From Nematopogon swammerdamellus (Eukaryota; Arthropoda; Insecta; Lepidoptera; Adelidae), in the NCBI GenBank assembly GCA_946902875.1, contig OX336340.1, forward strand, positions 975,501-1,039,500: a stretch of DNA of 64,000 bases, in the 5' to 3' direction. Under the pieces are notes generated by a model, which made no database searches, was not told the DNA's origin, and saw nothing but the letters and a program-made list of their open reading frames with translations. Below are positions 41,857 through 52,937 of the stretch, one piece after another. The position numbers and the translations under genes are program-made. Numbering within the stretch: position 1 is the stretch's first letter; every line of letters begins with the position of its first letter.

Positions 41857-42240
41857 CTTTTTTTTTTATGTAATCCGGTATGGGTGGCTGAGTCGGAGGA
41901 GCCAAAGCGCATGCTCCGACCAGCCAATATCACCTCCGAGAAGGTAGGTGCCATACCGGAGACTTCCCTGGATTGCTGGCTATATTGGACTAGAGGAGAA
42001 CACAACCGAGGCTGCTATGCGGCCATCTTACATCCAGTACGGTGGTACCAACCCAGTCGGCTACAATATGAGCCTACCACCTAGTAAGGGGCAAGGGAAG
42101 GGACCTACAGTTTTACACAGTTTCCGAACGGCGAAGCAGCAGGTGTAGGTATGCACGTAATTTTTTTCGTCAGAAAACACTCATTGGTACACGCCGACCG
42201 GATTCGAACCGCGGACCTCTCGCATGAGAAGACGAGCCGA
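41857..42240 (-). mobile_element. SINE-C, near full length
   Basis: T-run 41857-41868, gtaatccggtatgggtggctg, body, and tRNA-like head complement (ggattcgaaccgcggacc at 42200-42217, the B box). Head degenerate beyond 42236. Confidence 0.85.
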
Positions 42241-42295
42241 GGCACCGATTCAAAGTCGATTTTGCTTTCGCAGTGGAAATATTGAGGGTACTTGT

Positions 42296-42642
42296 ACCGT
42301 GTGGGGCCGGTACTGGGAGGGAGGGAGGGTACTTTAAAAGAATAGCCCCACTGCATCTCTCCCCGTGTATGTCGTAAAAGGCGACTAAGGGATATGACTC
42401 CCTTCTTATATTACTAGGTGGTAGGGTTTAATCCGCCCGGGTTGGTACCAACGCACTGAATGAAAGGTCGGTCGAAACGGCTATGTAAATAGTTTGTGTT
42501 TTCCGTCCAGTTCAGTGTAGCCGGCACGACCGAAGGGAAGCAAGCACTGACGTGGCACCAGTTCACCCGGTGTTATGGGCTGACATCACGGATGTTGTAG
42601 GTGATGTAGCCAACCGTGTCAGTTTACATAAAAAAAAAAAAT
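42296..42642 (+). mobile_element. SINE-BA, full length with small internal insertion
   Basis: B head with about 20 extra bases (tgggagggagggagggtac) after ccggtac, the fixed BA junction, A body and an A-run. Confidence 0.9.
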
Positions 42643-43092
42643 TAAAAATCTAAAAGTGGGCCACTAGAGCATTACATCAGTATTTTTATTTGATAAAAAG
42701 CGTTGGAACTAGACCGTGTTGATATTTCTCGTATGCGGTAAAGTAATACCGACCTACTGACTTTATTATTATTGGCAGTCAGGACTGTGCGGGATGCGCC
42801 AGCGTGCGGGCAACATTAAAACAAACTAGTCGGAGTAACTATAAGCACAGAGGATTCCGTAGCCATATCAGTGGCGGCTCTGGCCATTGAATTTTAGTGA
42901 GGCACAACCTACACAATAGTATTTTATTAATGTTGTATTGCAGTTTTCATTTCGAGGACAGGACATGCCCAAAGTCTAGCAATAAATAAACATCCATGTT
43001 GATTTTTTTTTTCTTTACCTTCAGGGTAATTAAGCGAGGCGGCGCCTCACTTGCTTCACCTGGGGAACCGCCACTGAGCCATATGTTCCTTA
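42643..43092. other. Gene-free stretch
   Basis: 42935-43080 (gacatgcccaaagtctagca, aagcgaggcggcgcctcact) is unassigned. No coding evidence. Confidence 0.35.
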
Positions 43093-43416
43093 GAATAGAA
43101 TAGAATAGAAACTCTTTAATGCACATTGAAGGAAGAACAGTACACGACAAGAAACAAGAAATACAGGAGTGCGCAAAGGCGGACTTATCACTACAAGTGA
43201 TTTCTTCCAGTCAACCTTTGGGTGATGAGGAATAAATAAAATACAGAGAAAGAAATATGGGTAGTGCAAGCGAAAGGGAGGAGGAATTATTTTATGAATA
43301 TACCCACATGTAACATATATACATATTTACACAATACATAAAATACAAACAGCATACATACATAAACATATATAGAACTTAGATACTACATACAAATAAT
43401 ACATACTATACTATAC
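43093..43416 (-). mobile_element. LINE-O 3' region, part 1, cut by SINE-A
   Basis: (TTCTA)n 3' end seen as agaatagaatagaatagaaac, then the UTR (gaaggaagaacagtacacga, gcgcaaaggcggacttatca, tgatttcttccagtcaacct). It continues after the SINE-A at 43816-43865 (aatactaatctacaagtgaa). Collinear with the copy at 49852. Confidence 0.8.
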
Positions 43417-43815
43417 TTTTTTTTTTTTTTTTTTTTTATGGAAACTGACACGGTTGGCTACATCACCTACAACGTCCGTGATGTCAGCCCATAACACCGG
43501 GTGAACTAGGTGCCATGTCAGTGCTTCCCCCTTTGATCGTGCCGGCTACACTGAACTGGTCGGAAAACACAAACTATTTACATAGCCGTTTTGACCGACG
43601 TTTCATTCAGTGCGGTGGTACCAACCCGGGCGGGTTAAACCCTACCACCAAGTAAGATTAGGAGGGAAGGGACCTACAGTTTTTACGAGGAATCCGAACC
43701 TCGGTCAGCCTCCAACGGTCAGCGGTCACCCATCCAAGTACTGACCGCACCCAGCGTTGCTTAACATTCAATAGCGACAGTTGACTGTCTGCACCACTGA
43801 GCTATCGAGGCTGAC
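43417..43815 (-). mobile_element. SINE-A, full length, young-looking
   Basis: T-run of about 21, complete body, 5S-like block and head ending ctgagctatcgaggctgac. Inserted in LINE-O, with atactat/atacta at the two borders as a likely target duplication. Confidence 0.95.
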
Positions 43816-43961
43816 AAAATACTAATCTACAAGTGAATACAAATAGGCAAAATTAATGAATTCCTTCATAATGCAAGTATAGCGAGTATTCCTTGTTGTC
43901 GCACTGGCGCATATCTCGCGTTTGGCACAGCTTCTTTTGGCGCGAGGGATACATAGAAATA

Positions 43962-44205
43962 CACAAATACATACCACACGCTGTATCCCGACAATCGGGG
44001 TAATCAGAGTAATCTCGGTGTTGTGCTGCAAGAACTCTTGTAAATTACAGCCACAACACCGACCACCACGTTTAGCAAAGTATTCGGAGAAGATAACTAT
44101 CGAGCAGCAAGTAAGGCACGAATACCCACCACTGCATGACTCGATGGAAGGACCGTGCCAAGGTGAGAGGTGGCTATCCTGTCGCCCTTTAGCACGGCAT
44201 CCCGT
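43962..44205 (-). mobile_element. SINE-B, head missing
   Basis: aaatacataccacacgctgt, gacaatcggggtaatcagag, hairpin, cgtgccaaggtgagaggtgg, ending at ttagcacggcatcc. Confidence 0.85.
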
Positions 44206-44231
44206 CCTCAAATCCTCGAGAGGTGACGGTT

Positions 44232-44460
44232 ACGAAGGACTAAATATATCAATATTTAGTCATTCGTATCCCTTACGCCATCTATCGGTCACCATTGACA
44301 TTTGTAGTTAATACGATAGAATAGAATAGAAAATGTTTTATTGATACAAGAACCACTCAACAGTAACAAGCACGTCAGAATATTTACATAAGGTGCAAAG
44401 GCGAACTTATGCCTTACAGATATTTCTTACATTCAACTTATAAAATGTTAAAATAGTTAA
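44232..44460 (-). repeat. Small hairpin, then LINE-O-like 3' end
   Basis: 44233-44269: TACGAAGGACTAAATAT / ATATTTAGTCATTCGTA, one mismatch. 44315-44460: gatagaatagaatagaaaat, ggtgcaaaggcgaacttatg and atttcttacattcaact match the O 3' UTR, most like the 17864 copy. Confidence 0.6.
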
Positions 44461-44624
44461 AATGTTAATTAAATTAAATTTAAAGTTGAATGATATTTCG
44501 GTAGATGGCGCTGCTCTACCAAATCCGATATATACCGATCTATTATGTATGATAATTGTATGGGTGTGTATCCCCCTTAATTTTTTACTTTTGTTTTTTT
44601 TATAAGCCTTACACGATCCTTCCT

Positions 44625-44835
44625 TACCTATAATAAAATCCAACGTCTGCTTTCTGTCTGTCTGTCTGTCCGCTTATAACTCGAGAACCACTGAACCGAA
44701 TTTAATAAAACAAAATTTTACGGATTGCTTGATTCTTCCCATCAACTATAGGCTACTTACTATCACCCTAAATGGCTTATGAGGTTAGCAGTGAAGTGAA
44801 ATATGAGAGCGGGCGGAGCCGCGGGCACAGCTTGT
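44625..44835 (-). repeat. P repeat, single unit
   Basis: ccttacctataataaaatcc to gcggagccgcgggcacagct. Confidence 0.85.
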
Positions 44836-44849
44836 ATACTATAAAAAGT

Positions 44850-45046
44850 GCTTTTTCAACGTTGTCTTTCTGTATTTTTTGTTTTATCTTAAAAACGGCA
44901 ATACATACAAGCGTCAAACTTGGTGTCATTATAGTGCAAACACTAAAGCAAAGCCACAAATAAAATCCGGCCAATTACGTGGTGGTAAGTAAAGTAAGTA
45001 AGTAAGGAACCCTCGGTGCGCGAGTCTGACTCGCACTTGGCCGTTT
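44850..45046 (-). repeat. F repeat, 5' part
   Basis: Ends (plus) ggaaccctcggtgcgcgagt and ctgactcgcacttggccg. The far end lacks the usual terminus. Confidence 0.7.
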
Positions 45047-45452
45047 TTTTTAATTTGTACCAAGGCCCAGGGATAACTTATTTCCGCGGCATTCCATCCA
45101 ATTCATAATCTTACCTATCGTAAGAAAAAGCCTCTCCTATTACAGAAAACTCATCAACTGACAAACCAATCTCCACTGAATGTTACCTACTCTAACATAC
45201 CAGCTGGAACAAAACACGAAACTTCCCCACCACACGGGGCGGCTCCGTCGCGCCGGCAGCGGCGTCACACCACGCCAACACGTTCTGCAACTATTGACGG
45301 AGTTCTCGCTCTACTTGCCACAGACCATGGAAATGAGAGGTGAGAAGAGTTGTATGCCAGCTTTAATTTCTAACAAAGCATGTGCCGGCGCGCAGGTGCC
45401 ACCCGACTTAACACCAATTCCATAACTGATCAGCTATCGTCTTGTTAATAAA
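45047..45452. other. Gene-free stretch
   Basis: An 81-codon ORF (45180-45425) lies in a moderately GC-rich patch. No family recognised. Confidence 0.3.
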
Positions 45453-45840
45453 AAAAAAAATCGGCCAAGTTCGAGTCGAACTCGCGCACCGAGGCTTCCG
45501 TATCGCCATGTCATTGTCAGCGCCACTCTCGCCATCTATGGCGTGTTTATGAAATGCATCATAATAGTTAAAATGCATGATTAGTTAAAATGCTTCATAC
45601 ACTTTTGGGTAGATGACGCGCATACACTTTATAGTTTCTTCTATGGGAACCCCCGTGAATTATTAACTTTTTCTTATTTTTATTTATTTGTTGTTATATC
45701 GGTCATTATAACACATATTCTGTGAAAATTTCAACGGGCTACCTATTACGGTTCAAGAGATACAGCCCTCGGACAGACAGACAGACAGACCGACGGCGTA
45801 GGCTATACAGGGTCACGTACCGGACACGGAACCCTAAAAA
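45453..45840 (+). repeat. F repeat, full length
   Basis: atcggccaagttcgagtcga to ggacacggaaccctaaaaa. Closest in content to the 8273 copy (both hold cgccatgtcat(g/t)gtcagcg). Confidence 0.85.
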
Positions 45841-46627
45841 TTACTAATAAAAAAATATGGCTAAGCGAAACCCTCGACAATGAAACAATTTACAATTTAA
45901 ACTCACAAAAGTTTGTCATTGCCTTTGTCATTCAGATATTAAACTGATTTGAATAACTTACAGGCGCGATTTCTCTTAAAATATAAGATAATATCTTGAC
46001 TGGTTCATTCTCTAGCACCGTGCTTTGCTACATTTTCGATTTAGGCTTATAATTAATTAAAACATGAGAGCATTATCTTAGGGATACGCTAACCAAAATA
46101 TGCTTTGGCAATAACACTCATATTGCACCACAAATCCAGCGCGCAAAGAAACTTTTGCTTTGTGCTAAGATGCCCGCCCAAGAAGGCGGGTGCACCCATT
46201 TGAGCTATTTTTCTCAGGTCTCCCGTGACCTGTCACCTCTCTGGGTCGCGGCATTGTATCAGTCGCGATCCGTGAACGCGACTGATACAATGCCACGCCC
46301 GCTTCGACGACGACGTGTGCCCCAGTCGGTGGTGAAATGTACCCAGTTTGCCTCACACGGCTCCTCTACATGCCACAGACTCACACACACGTCGACAAGA
46401 CGACAACCTCCGTTCCACCTGCTAATAGCATTTGCAATTACAACGCAATCACATCTGCATTATTGGATCGTGGAATGAGCTCCTTCCGGCAGCGCGGCCT
46501 GGCAAGGAGTGTGGGATAACATTTTGTGTTTAGCTAAAGGAAACCGTTTCACAGATCTTTTGCGAAATTTCGGAACCCTTATAAATTTTAATTATAGGGA
46601 AAGAAAACAAGGCACAAAAACACTTTT
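45841..46627. other. Gene-free stretch with a perfect hairpin
   Basis: 46251-46267 and 46277-46293 are a perfect 17-bp inverted pair (GCATTGTATCAGTCGCG) around a 9-base loop. A GCCCGCC/GGCGGG hairpin lies at about 46169-46188. A 107-codon ORF over the region has no recognised family. Confidence 0.5.
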
Positions 46628-46915
46628 TATGGTTCCGTATCTGGTACGGGACCCTATTACTAAGCCTACACCGTCTGTCTGTCTGTCTGTCGGTCCGAGG
46701 GCTGTATCTGTTGAACCGTGTTATTATGGCCGATGTAACAACAAATAATAAAAATAAGAAAAAGTAAAAAAAATGCCATAGAAGAAACTAAAAAGTGTAT
46801 GGACGCCATCTGCTGAACAGATTATGACGCATTTTAATTAATCATGAATTTTAACTAATATGAAGCTTTTCATAAACACGCCATAGATGGCGGTTTTTTA
46901 AACGGTTTTTTATTT
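46628..46915 (-). repeat. F repeat, 3' part
   Basis: ggttccgtatctggtacggg, (GTCT)n, gagggctgtatctgttgaac, ending around tttcataaacacgccatag. The 5' end is missing. Confidence 0.75.
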
Positions 46916-47334
46916 ATTTACCACAGAGAGAGATAGTAAAGATTGGCGTGTGACGGATGTTAGTGGATGTTAGTGAGACGGTTGCCGCTCCATCTTTTCG
47001 ATAAGCACGTGAAATTGTGGAATTGTCTTAGACTTGTAATTAAGATTCTAATTAATTAACTAACAATGCATAACATAAAGTTAAACACAAAGAGGAACAA
47101 AGGTGAAGCTCAGTAGCAAGAAATAAAATAAAAAAAGACGGAAACTCCTACAATGTCTTTCTGCTTCACTTTATTACACCGTCTCCTCGGAAAGCACCTA
47201 AGGTGCATCCAGACGAGACAATAGTCTTCTTTCTTCATTAGATACCTAATTTGCAGAGCCGAAAATGAAGAGAAATAAATGGTAGGGTAATACCCCACTG
47301 ACTTTCTCGCTTGTTTGGCGAACTGAACGTTTTT
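46916..47334. other. Gene-free stretch
   Basis: Nothing recognised; a 97-codon reverse ORF (47110-47403) partly overlaps the tandem repeat that follows. Confidence 0.3.
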
Positions 47335-47471
47335 ATGTTCGAAATTCAAAAAGTACTGACAGGATAGTTCCGTTGAATTAGGCTCTCGCAACAAACATTT
47401 CATGTTCGAAATTCAAAATATACTGACAGGATAGTTCCGTTGAATTAGTTAGGCGCTCGCAACAAACATTT
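47335..47471 (+). repeat. Two-copy tandem repeat, 67-bp period
   Basis: atgttcgaaattcaaaa..., caggatagttccgttgaatt, ctcgcaacaaacatt. Second copy starts at 47402 and carries a 4-bp 'ttag' insertion. Confidence 0.85.
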
Positions 47472-48469
47472 TGTATGCAATATTAAATAGAAAGAAACCT
47501 TCGTTTGTATGGCAGCCACCTTTTTTTTGAGTTTTCCTGGAAAAACAGATAACGGTATCTTTTTAGACTAGTAATAGGGTTTCTATGTGGAAAATATAAT
47601 AAAAATGGTTCGAGCCATTTTTGAGAAAATCGACCTTATCGAAATCATTTTTATGACAGCTACCCTTATTTTTTCGAATAAAAAAAACTAAAAAAGGTAC
47701 CCCTAGATAATCATTTCAACCTACTAAATATAAATTTTAATAGAAATCGGTTGAGCGGTTGAGGCACAACGTCGCTGGACACATTGCCATAGACAAATTT
47801 TGTATGACATCTACCCTTATTTTTTAGAAAAAAAAAACTAACCTGTTTGTCCTACCTTTAAAGGTAGAAACCTTTAAAAGTAGGACAAACGGACGACGTA
47901 TAGGCTTAGTGATAGATAAGGCGTCGGCTTCTCTTGCGAGAGGTACCCTAAAAAACAACGTCAATGATCAGACAGTGTGGAAGGAGCACAAAATGACGAA
48001 ACAAAGACAGTTAACAGCAAAGAGTGTAATGGGAGTTTCAGCGTGCTCGGACTTCTATTGGTTTCGTGCTTAAGCCTCCGTCCGCTTCCTTACTACCGTA
48101 CCCGGCTCGGCCTCCGGCCTCGTGCGATATTGACCGGCTTCACTTTTTATTTCAGACAGTTATCCATCAGTCACGTTCTGATTTTATTGCGCGATCCTCA
48201 GTTGTTTTTTTGCCAGTTGGTGCTTATTAAAATTAATGTTGCGGAATGTTTTCGAATTTCGAAATTTCACTTTTGCTCCGTTCTTAATTATTTCTTGAGG
48301 TGTTTATTAATTTTTTTATTTGTCTAAATTGTTTTTCTTGTTATTAATTATGGTTGCTCTAATTGTGATATATTTTGTTCTAACATCAGTATCTATCTTT
48401 CATTCCTGCGTATGGTACTTGTGTGTATGACTTACACGCGTTTTGATTTTGTTTTTCGGACTTCCACTT
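47472..48469. other. Gene-free stretch with a hairpin
   Basis: 47845-47865 and 47870-47890 form a 21-bp stem with one mismatch and a 4-base loop (GTTTGTCCTACCTTTAAAGG arm). 47500-47830 holds three loose repeats of 'gacagctacccttattttt'. A 116-codon ORF (47977-48327) lacks any recognised family. Confidence 0.4.
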
Positions 48470-48781
48470 GCCATTTTTGGCTCCATCAACTACTAAAGCC
48501 GTGATGACAGTCCATCGTTACCTTGGTGAACTAAGTGACATGGAAGTACTGCCCATTAGTCGTGGCGTGAGCAGGGCTGGACTATTTACATAGCCGCTCC
48601 AACAGACCTTTCATTTAGTGCGGTGGTACCAATCCAGTCGTTGGAAGGCAATGGAATGGACTAACAGTTTTACGTGGAATCCAAACAACAGTCAAAAGGT
48701 CACCCATCCATGTTCTGTCCGCACCCGGGTGGGCTTAACTTTACGATCAGACGACGATCCATAGCACCACCCGGGCTGACA
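48470..48781 (-). mobile_element. SINE-A, old copy
   Basis: Heavily substituted but collinear: tcaactactaaagccgtgat, tttagtgcggtggtaccaat, acagttttacgtggaatcc, ending cacccgggctgac. Confidence 0.75.
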
Positions 48782-49198
48782 ATACGATGTTGTATTTTGC
48801 CATTCCAAGAACTCGACGAAATGTTAAAGATAGGTACCTATATTTCATTGATTACTTCAATAGTGATTTTTCACCATTAAACCTTAATACCATAATATCT
48901 TGCCACCCTTCTTTAATGAGATATATTGTGACTTTCTAGAATAGCACCATCCATCTCTCATTCGCACACAAAACCAGCAAATTCCTGGCACAACGTGCGC
49001 ACAGCATTACCATAAATTAGCAATTCAGAGCCCACATAGTGCGCAGTACATACGCGACGGCGCCCCACACACACATGAAGATGGGCTCCCTCCATCAATC
49101 AAAACTGCTCTTTCGGAAATTCCTATTGATACGCCTGCATGTCTTACCAGTACCTACTATGGGATATGGGTGTACTGCTACGCACAAAACGTTACATA
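48782..49198. other. Gene-free stretch
   Basis: No family match. Confidence 0.35.
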
Positions 49199-49582
49199 TA
49201 AGGTGCTTCGTTATTTATGTAAAAAATGTCGGTAGGGAGCACTCAAATAAACAAGTTACGCAAAAAAAATTATATGTTTTTAGCATTACTTTTCGAGAAA
49301 TTTAACAAAACATGTTTGCTACCTAAACATTAACCTGTGTGTAACAGTAGGTAGCTTGCATTGTACGGGGTCAATGACCGTACTATGTTCAAACGCAGAA
49401 CATCTGTTTGTTGTAAGTCACAAGGTCACTATGATTGGTTTTTACAGCTACTTATTTGATTTTATTTTTTTGTTAGGAGAAAAAATGATCCTATAAACGT
49501 ACGTTTTTTCTTATGTAAAGTATTTATTTGAGTGCGCATGTAACCCTCTCGAAATTTTTGACATAAATAACGAAACACCTTA
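49199..49582. mobile_element. MITE, TA target site, long imperfect terminal inverted repeats
   Basis: Left end TAAGGTGCTTCGTTATTTAT, right end ATAAATAACGAAACACCTTA, inverted with one mismatch, flanked by TA on both sides. A second inverted block (gcactcaaataaa / tttatttgagtgc) lies inside. No transposase. TA duplication fits the Tc1/mariner superfamily (inference). Confidence 0.8.
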
Positions 49583-49851
49583 TATTTTGTTATGAAACGT
49601 CCTCAAAATAGCTATCGATATAATATTTCCAATTCTCACACTTGAGTCTTTCGCTTGACATTCAAAGGTTGAATGGAAGAAATGTCCGCAAGGAAATAAG
49701 TCCGCCGTTGCACATCCTTTAAGCTATTATGTTTGCTTGCTTTTTTAAAATGTGGCGGAACACGCAGCTCGACTGTGTGGAATTCACTACCACACTTTAT
49801 CTGATATTGCAAATCGCTTACCTTATTCAAAGAATATCTAAAACTGTAAGA
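49583..49851. other. Gene-free stretch
   Basis: A LINE-like 3'-UTR scrap (tggaagaaatgtccgcaagg, aaataagtccgccgttgcac) at 49672-49712 is the only recognisable piece. Confidence 0.4.
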
Positions 49852-50166
49852 ATAGAATAGAATAGAAACTCTTTATTGCACACAAATTGAAGGAAGAACA
49901 GTACACGACAAGAAACAAGAAATACAGGAGTGCGCAAAGGCGGACTTACCACTGCAAGTGATTTCTTCCAGTCAACCTTTGGGTGATGGATGAGGAATAA
50001 AATACAGAGAAAGAAATATGGGTAGTGCAAGCGAAAGGGAGGAGGAATTATTTTATGAATATACCCACATGTAACATACATACCTATTTACACAATACAT
50101 AAATACAAACAGCATATACATACTTAAACATATATAGAACTTAGATACTACATACAAATAATACAT
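49852..50166 (-). mobile_element. LINE-O 3' region, part 1, cut by a P dimer
   Basis: agaatagaatagaatagaaa to ctacatacaaataatacat, collinear with 43093-43416. It continues at 50630-50680 (tactaatccacaagtgagta). Confidence 0.85.
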
Positions 50167-50629
50167 TTATCCTTACCTATAATAAAATCCAACGTCTGCT
50201 TTCTGTCTGAGTGTCTGTCTGTCCGCTTATAACTCGAGAACCACTGATCCGATTTTAATAAAAAAAAAATACCACGGATAGCTTGATTCTCCCCATCAAC
50301 TATAGGCTACTTACTATCACGCTAAATGGCTTATGAGGTTAGCAGTGAAGTGAAATATGAGAGCGGGCGGAGCCGCGGGCACAGCTAGTTATAATAGACA
50401 AGCTGTGCCCGCGGCTCCGCCCGCTCTCATGTTTCACTTCACTGCTAACCTCATAAGCCATTTAGCGTGATAGTAAGTAGCCTATAGTTGATGGGAAGAA
50501 TCAAGCTATCCGTAGATTTTTTTTTATTAAAATCGGTTCAGTGGTTCTCGAGTTATAAGCGGACAGACAGACATACACTCAGACACTCAGACAGAAAGCA
50601 GACGTTGGATTTTATTATAGGTAAGGATA
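50167..50629. repeat. P repeats as a head-to-head inverted dimer
   Basis: Left unit 50167-50386, right unit 50401-50629, nearly perfect inverted copies of the single units at 35544 and 44625, with a 14-bp centre (agttataatagaca). Both outer ends read ttatccttacc / ggtaaggataa. The whole is a 460-bp fold-back inside LINE-O. Confidence 0.9.
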
Positions 50630-50721
50630 ATACTAATCCACAAGTGAGTACAAAATAGGCAAAATTAATGAAGGTGGAATTTCTTCAATGACTTTTTAAA
50701 AGAATATCTCCGTCAATGTGA

Positions 50722-50954
50722 AGTATTAGGCCATGAAAGTATTAGGACAATAATAACTACCTATCAAGCAGAATAGGGCACGAAGACCCACCTGCTACAT
50801 GACATGACTAGTAGAAGGACCGTGCCAAGGTGAGAGGTGGCTAGTCTGTCGTCCTTATGTACGGCATCTTATCCTTATCCCTTAGTCGCCTTTTACGACA
50901 TGCACGGGGAGAGATGCAGTGGGGTTGTTCTTTTTAAGTACCGACCCCACACTC
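50722..50954 (-). mobile_element. SINE-B, 3'-truncated
   Basis: aagtattaggacaataataa, gacccacctgctacatgaca, head to taagtaccgaccccacac. The hairpin and tail are missing. Confidence 0.85.
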
Positions 50955-51194
50955 ATATAATAGTGAAAGCCTTTTGAAACTAAATTTATCCAAAGTTGTA
51001 GCATTCAGTAGGAAATTACAGAGGGCATGTAAATAAAACAGTCCCGAAATAGAACGGGCGGAGTTAGTTGTGACAGCCGAGACGAGGCCATTTTCAAAAT
51101 AATTTGGCGGCAAAACTTCACAGGGAGTTTGTTTGCTTGCGCGGCACAACATTGAACGGGGATGCATAGCACGATACCAATTTGAGACCGACCA

Positions 51195-51640
51195 AAATAT
51201 GTTTTGACATTGAAAATGTATTTTCGATCGCTTCAGTATAGTCTCCGATTTCCAGCGAGAGTACGAATTCGCCCTGGTGTCGTCGTTCGTCTACGTGAAT
51301 ATTTAGGGTGTCAAATGACGCATATCAACGAGGGCTACAAGATGGTGAATAAATAAAATTTAAAAAGTATGAAAGATTTTTAGAAAATCGCAAAAACCGT
51401 TTAAAATAGCCTGTTTTAGGGGTTTCAAAAAGGACACTTTTAAACATATATTAAACTTTAATATTTTTATATTAATAAAGATTGACTCAATATCTGGTGA
51501 TGTTTTATAATTTTTTTTTTTAAAAGTTAAAAAATTGGGAGTTATGATTTTTTTATTTATTTTCCGTTACGCGAGTTACGAGTCTTGCAGTGTGAGTAAT
51601 TAAAATGGTTTTAGTGTATGCATATACCTGAAAATTACGT
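51195..51640 (+). repeat. Q repeat, copy 2
   Basis: Same orientation and order as 30636-31085, ending in a single gtatgcatatac without the expansion. Confidence 0.85.
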
Positions 51641-52203
51641 GCATACCTTCACCCACTGCTCCATGGTTCGGATTTCATGTAAACTATAGGTCCACCGGGT
51701 TGACTGGAGGAAATTGCCTAAGGAAATAAGCCCGCCCTTGCCACGCATTAAGTGGCATAATGTGTAATTATAAGAATAAATTAGAGATATAATTTTTCTT
51801 TTATGTTTTTAAATTGTTAGGGTTCCGTACCGAAATTATTAAAATCCTTATCCTCCTGGCTTTACGTCACAGCACCAGCCCCTTATTTGTAACTAAACCT
51901 TAATTATTTCAAATATGAGCACGTAGTTCCCGCTACAGCGACTCTGCCCATCAGCACGAGAGCGGGCACAGCCGAGTGGCTGACAAGCGTGGAGACGCTG
52001 GGAATAGACGCGTAATAGGATACGCTGTCGAGCGCTCTTTGAGCGTAATGTGAGCGTTAGATATGGTGGAGGGAAACTTGAAGACGAAGAAAACTTGCTT
52101 GATGATCCTATAATTACAAATTAGGGCATAATTTTTTAAATTGATAGTAGATATAGAAATTCTTTAGTGCTCACCAAAAAAATAATAAAAAAACATGAAA
52201 CAA
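51641..52203. other. Gene-free stretch
   Basis: A LINE-like UTR scrap at 51700-51770 (tgactggaggaaattgccta, ggaaataagcccgcccttgc). Otherwise unassigned. Confidence 0.4.
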
Positions 52204-52735
52204 GGAGTATGCACTCTCTCAAGAGCTTGCAAAATTTCGTTCCCACTGGCACAAAAATTACGCTCGCTCAATCTCTCTTATTGCCAATTCTTGATTATGC
52301 CGATGTGTGTTATCTTGACTTAAATTAAGATCTCCTCAACAAACTCGACCGTATTCTCAACTTGTGCATTCGTTATATTTTCGGATTGCGCAAGTATGAC
52401 CATCTGAATATCGAGCTCGCCTTCCGTGGCTGCATGTTCGTGGTCGCAGGAACTCTCACGCTTTCTCTCTTCTCTTCCGCACACTTAGTGATCCTGCTGC
52501 TCCCAAATATATGAACGGTTGAAATTTCTTTCTTCTTATGGTCTGGCTTTAAGATCTGCTGACAACTCTTACTCTTTGGCAATACCGGCTCACTCAAGTT
52601 CGTACTACACGGACTCTTTCACAGTACAAACAGCTCGCCTCTAGAATAATCTGCCAGTACATTTAAGATCCTCTACGGCTATGAACGTATTTAAGATAAA
52701 TTAATAAAACTTTTCCTTTCCTTACCGAAGTAAAT
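52204..52735 (+). pseudogene. LINE-N: jockey-like RT C-terminal remnant
   Basis: One frame reads TKITLAQSLLFPILDYADVC, then after an in-frame TAA (52326-52328) DLLNKLDRILNLCIRYIFGL and RKYDHLNIELA. After frameshifts come FRTLSDPAAPKYMN and RTLSQYKQL. 'L.FPILDYAD..Y.DLN.DL..KLDRI.N.CIRFIFGLRKYDH' is characteristic of jockey-type polymerases in insects. The catalytic YADD region is not present; the element is truncated and broken. Confidence 0.85.
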
Positions 52736-52784
52736 ACATTTATATTAACGCCCCTTTTCTCTCTCTCTTGTCATTCAGTTGGCT

Positions 52785-52937
52785 GTGTGGCACAACAGTA
52801 CCACTGATTAATGTACATAAATGGACTGAGACGTTACCTAAAATTTTACTTGGATTGAGATCGACACTGAAGACTGAAGCAAATTCATCAGTGGCAGAGA
52901 TGGTTTATGGAAAACCTCTACAATTGCCAGAAGAGTA
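52785..52937 (+). pseudogene. LTR-retrotransposon integrase fragment, exon-like borders
   Basis: The frame reads WLCGTTVPLINVHKWTETLP, then KILLGLRSTLKTEANSSVAE and MVYGKPLQLPEE. It fits the Gypsy-type integrase C-terminal pattern 'W...LP..LLGLR...K.....S.AE.VYG..L.LP.E'. The segment begins right after a polypyrimidine-AG (tctctcttgtcattcag) and ends in GTAAGT, so it looks like an exon, though chance is possible. No LTRs, protease or RT nearby. Confidence 0.6.
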
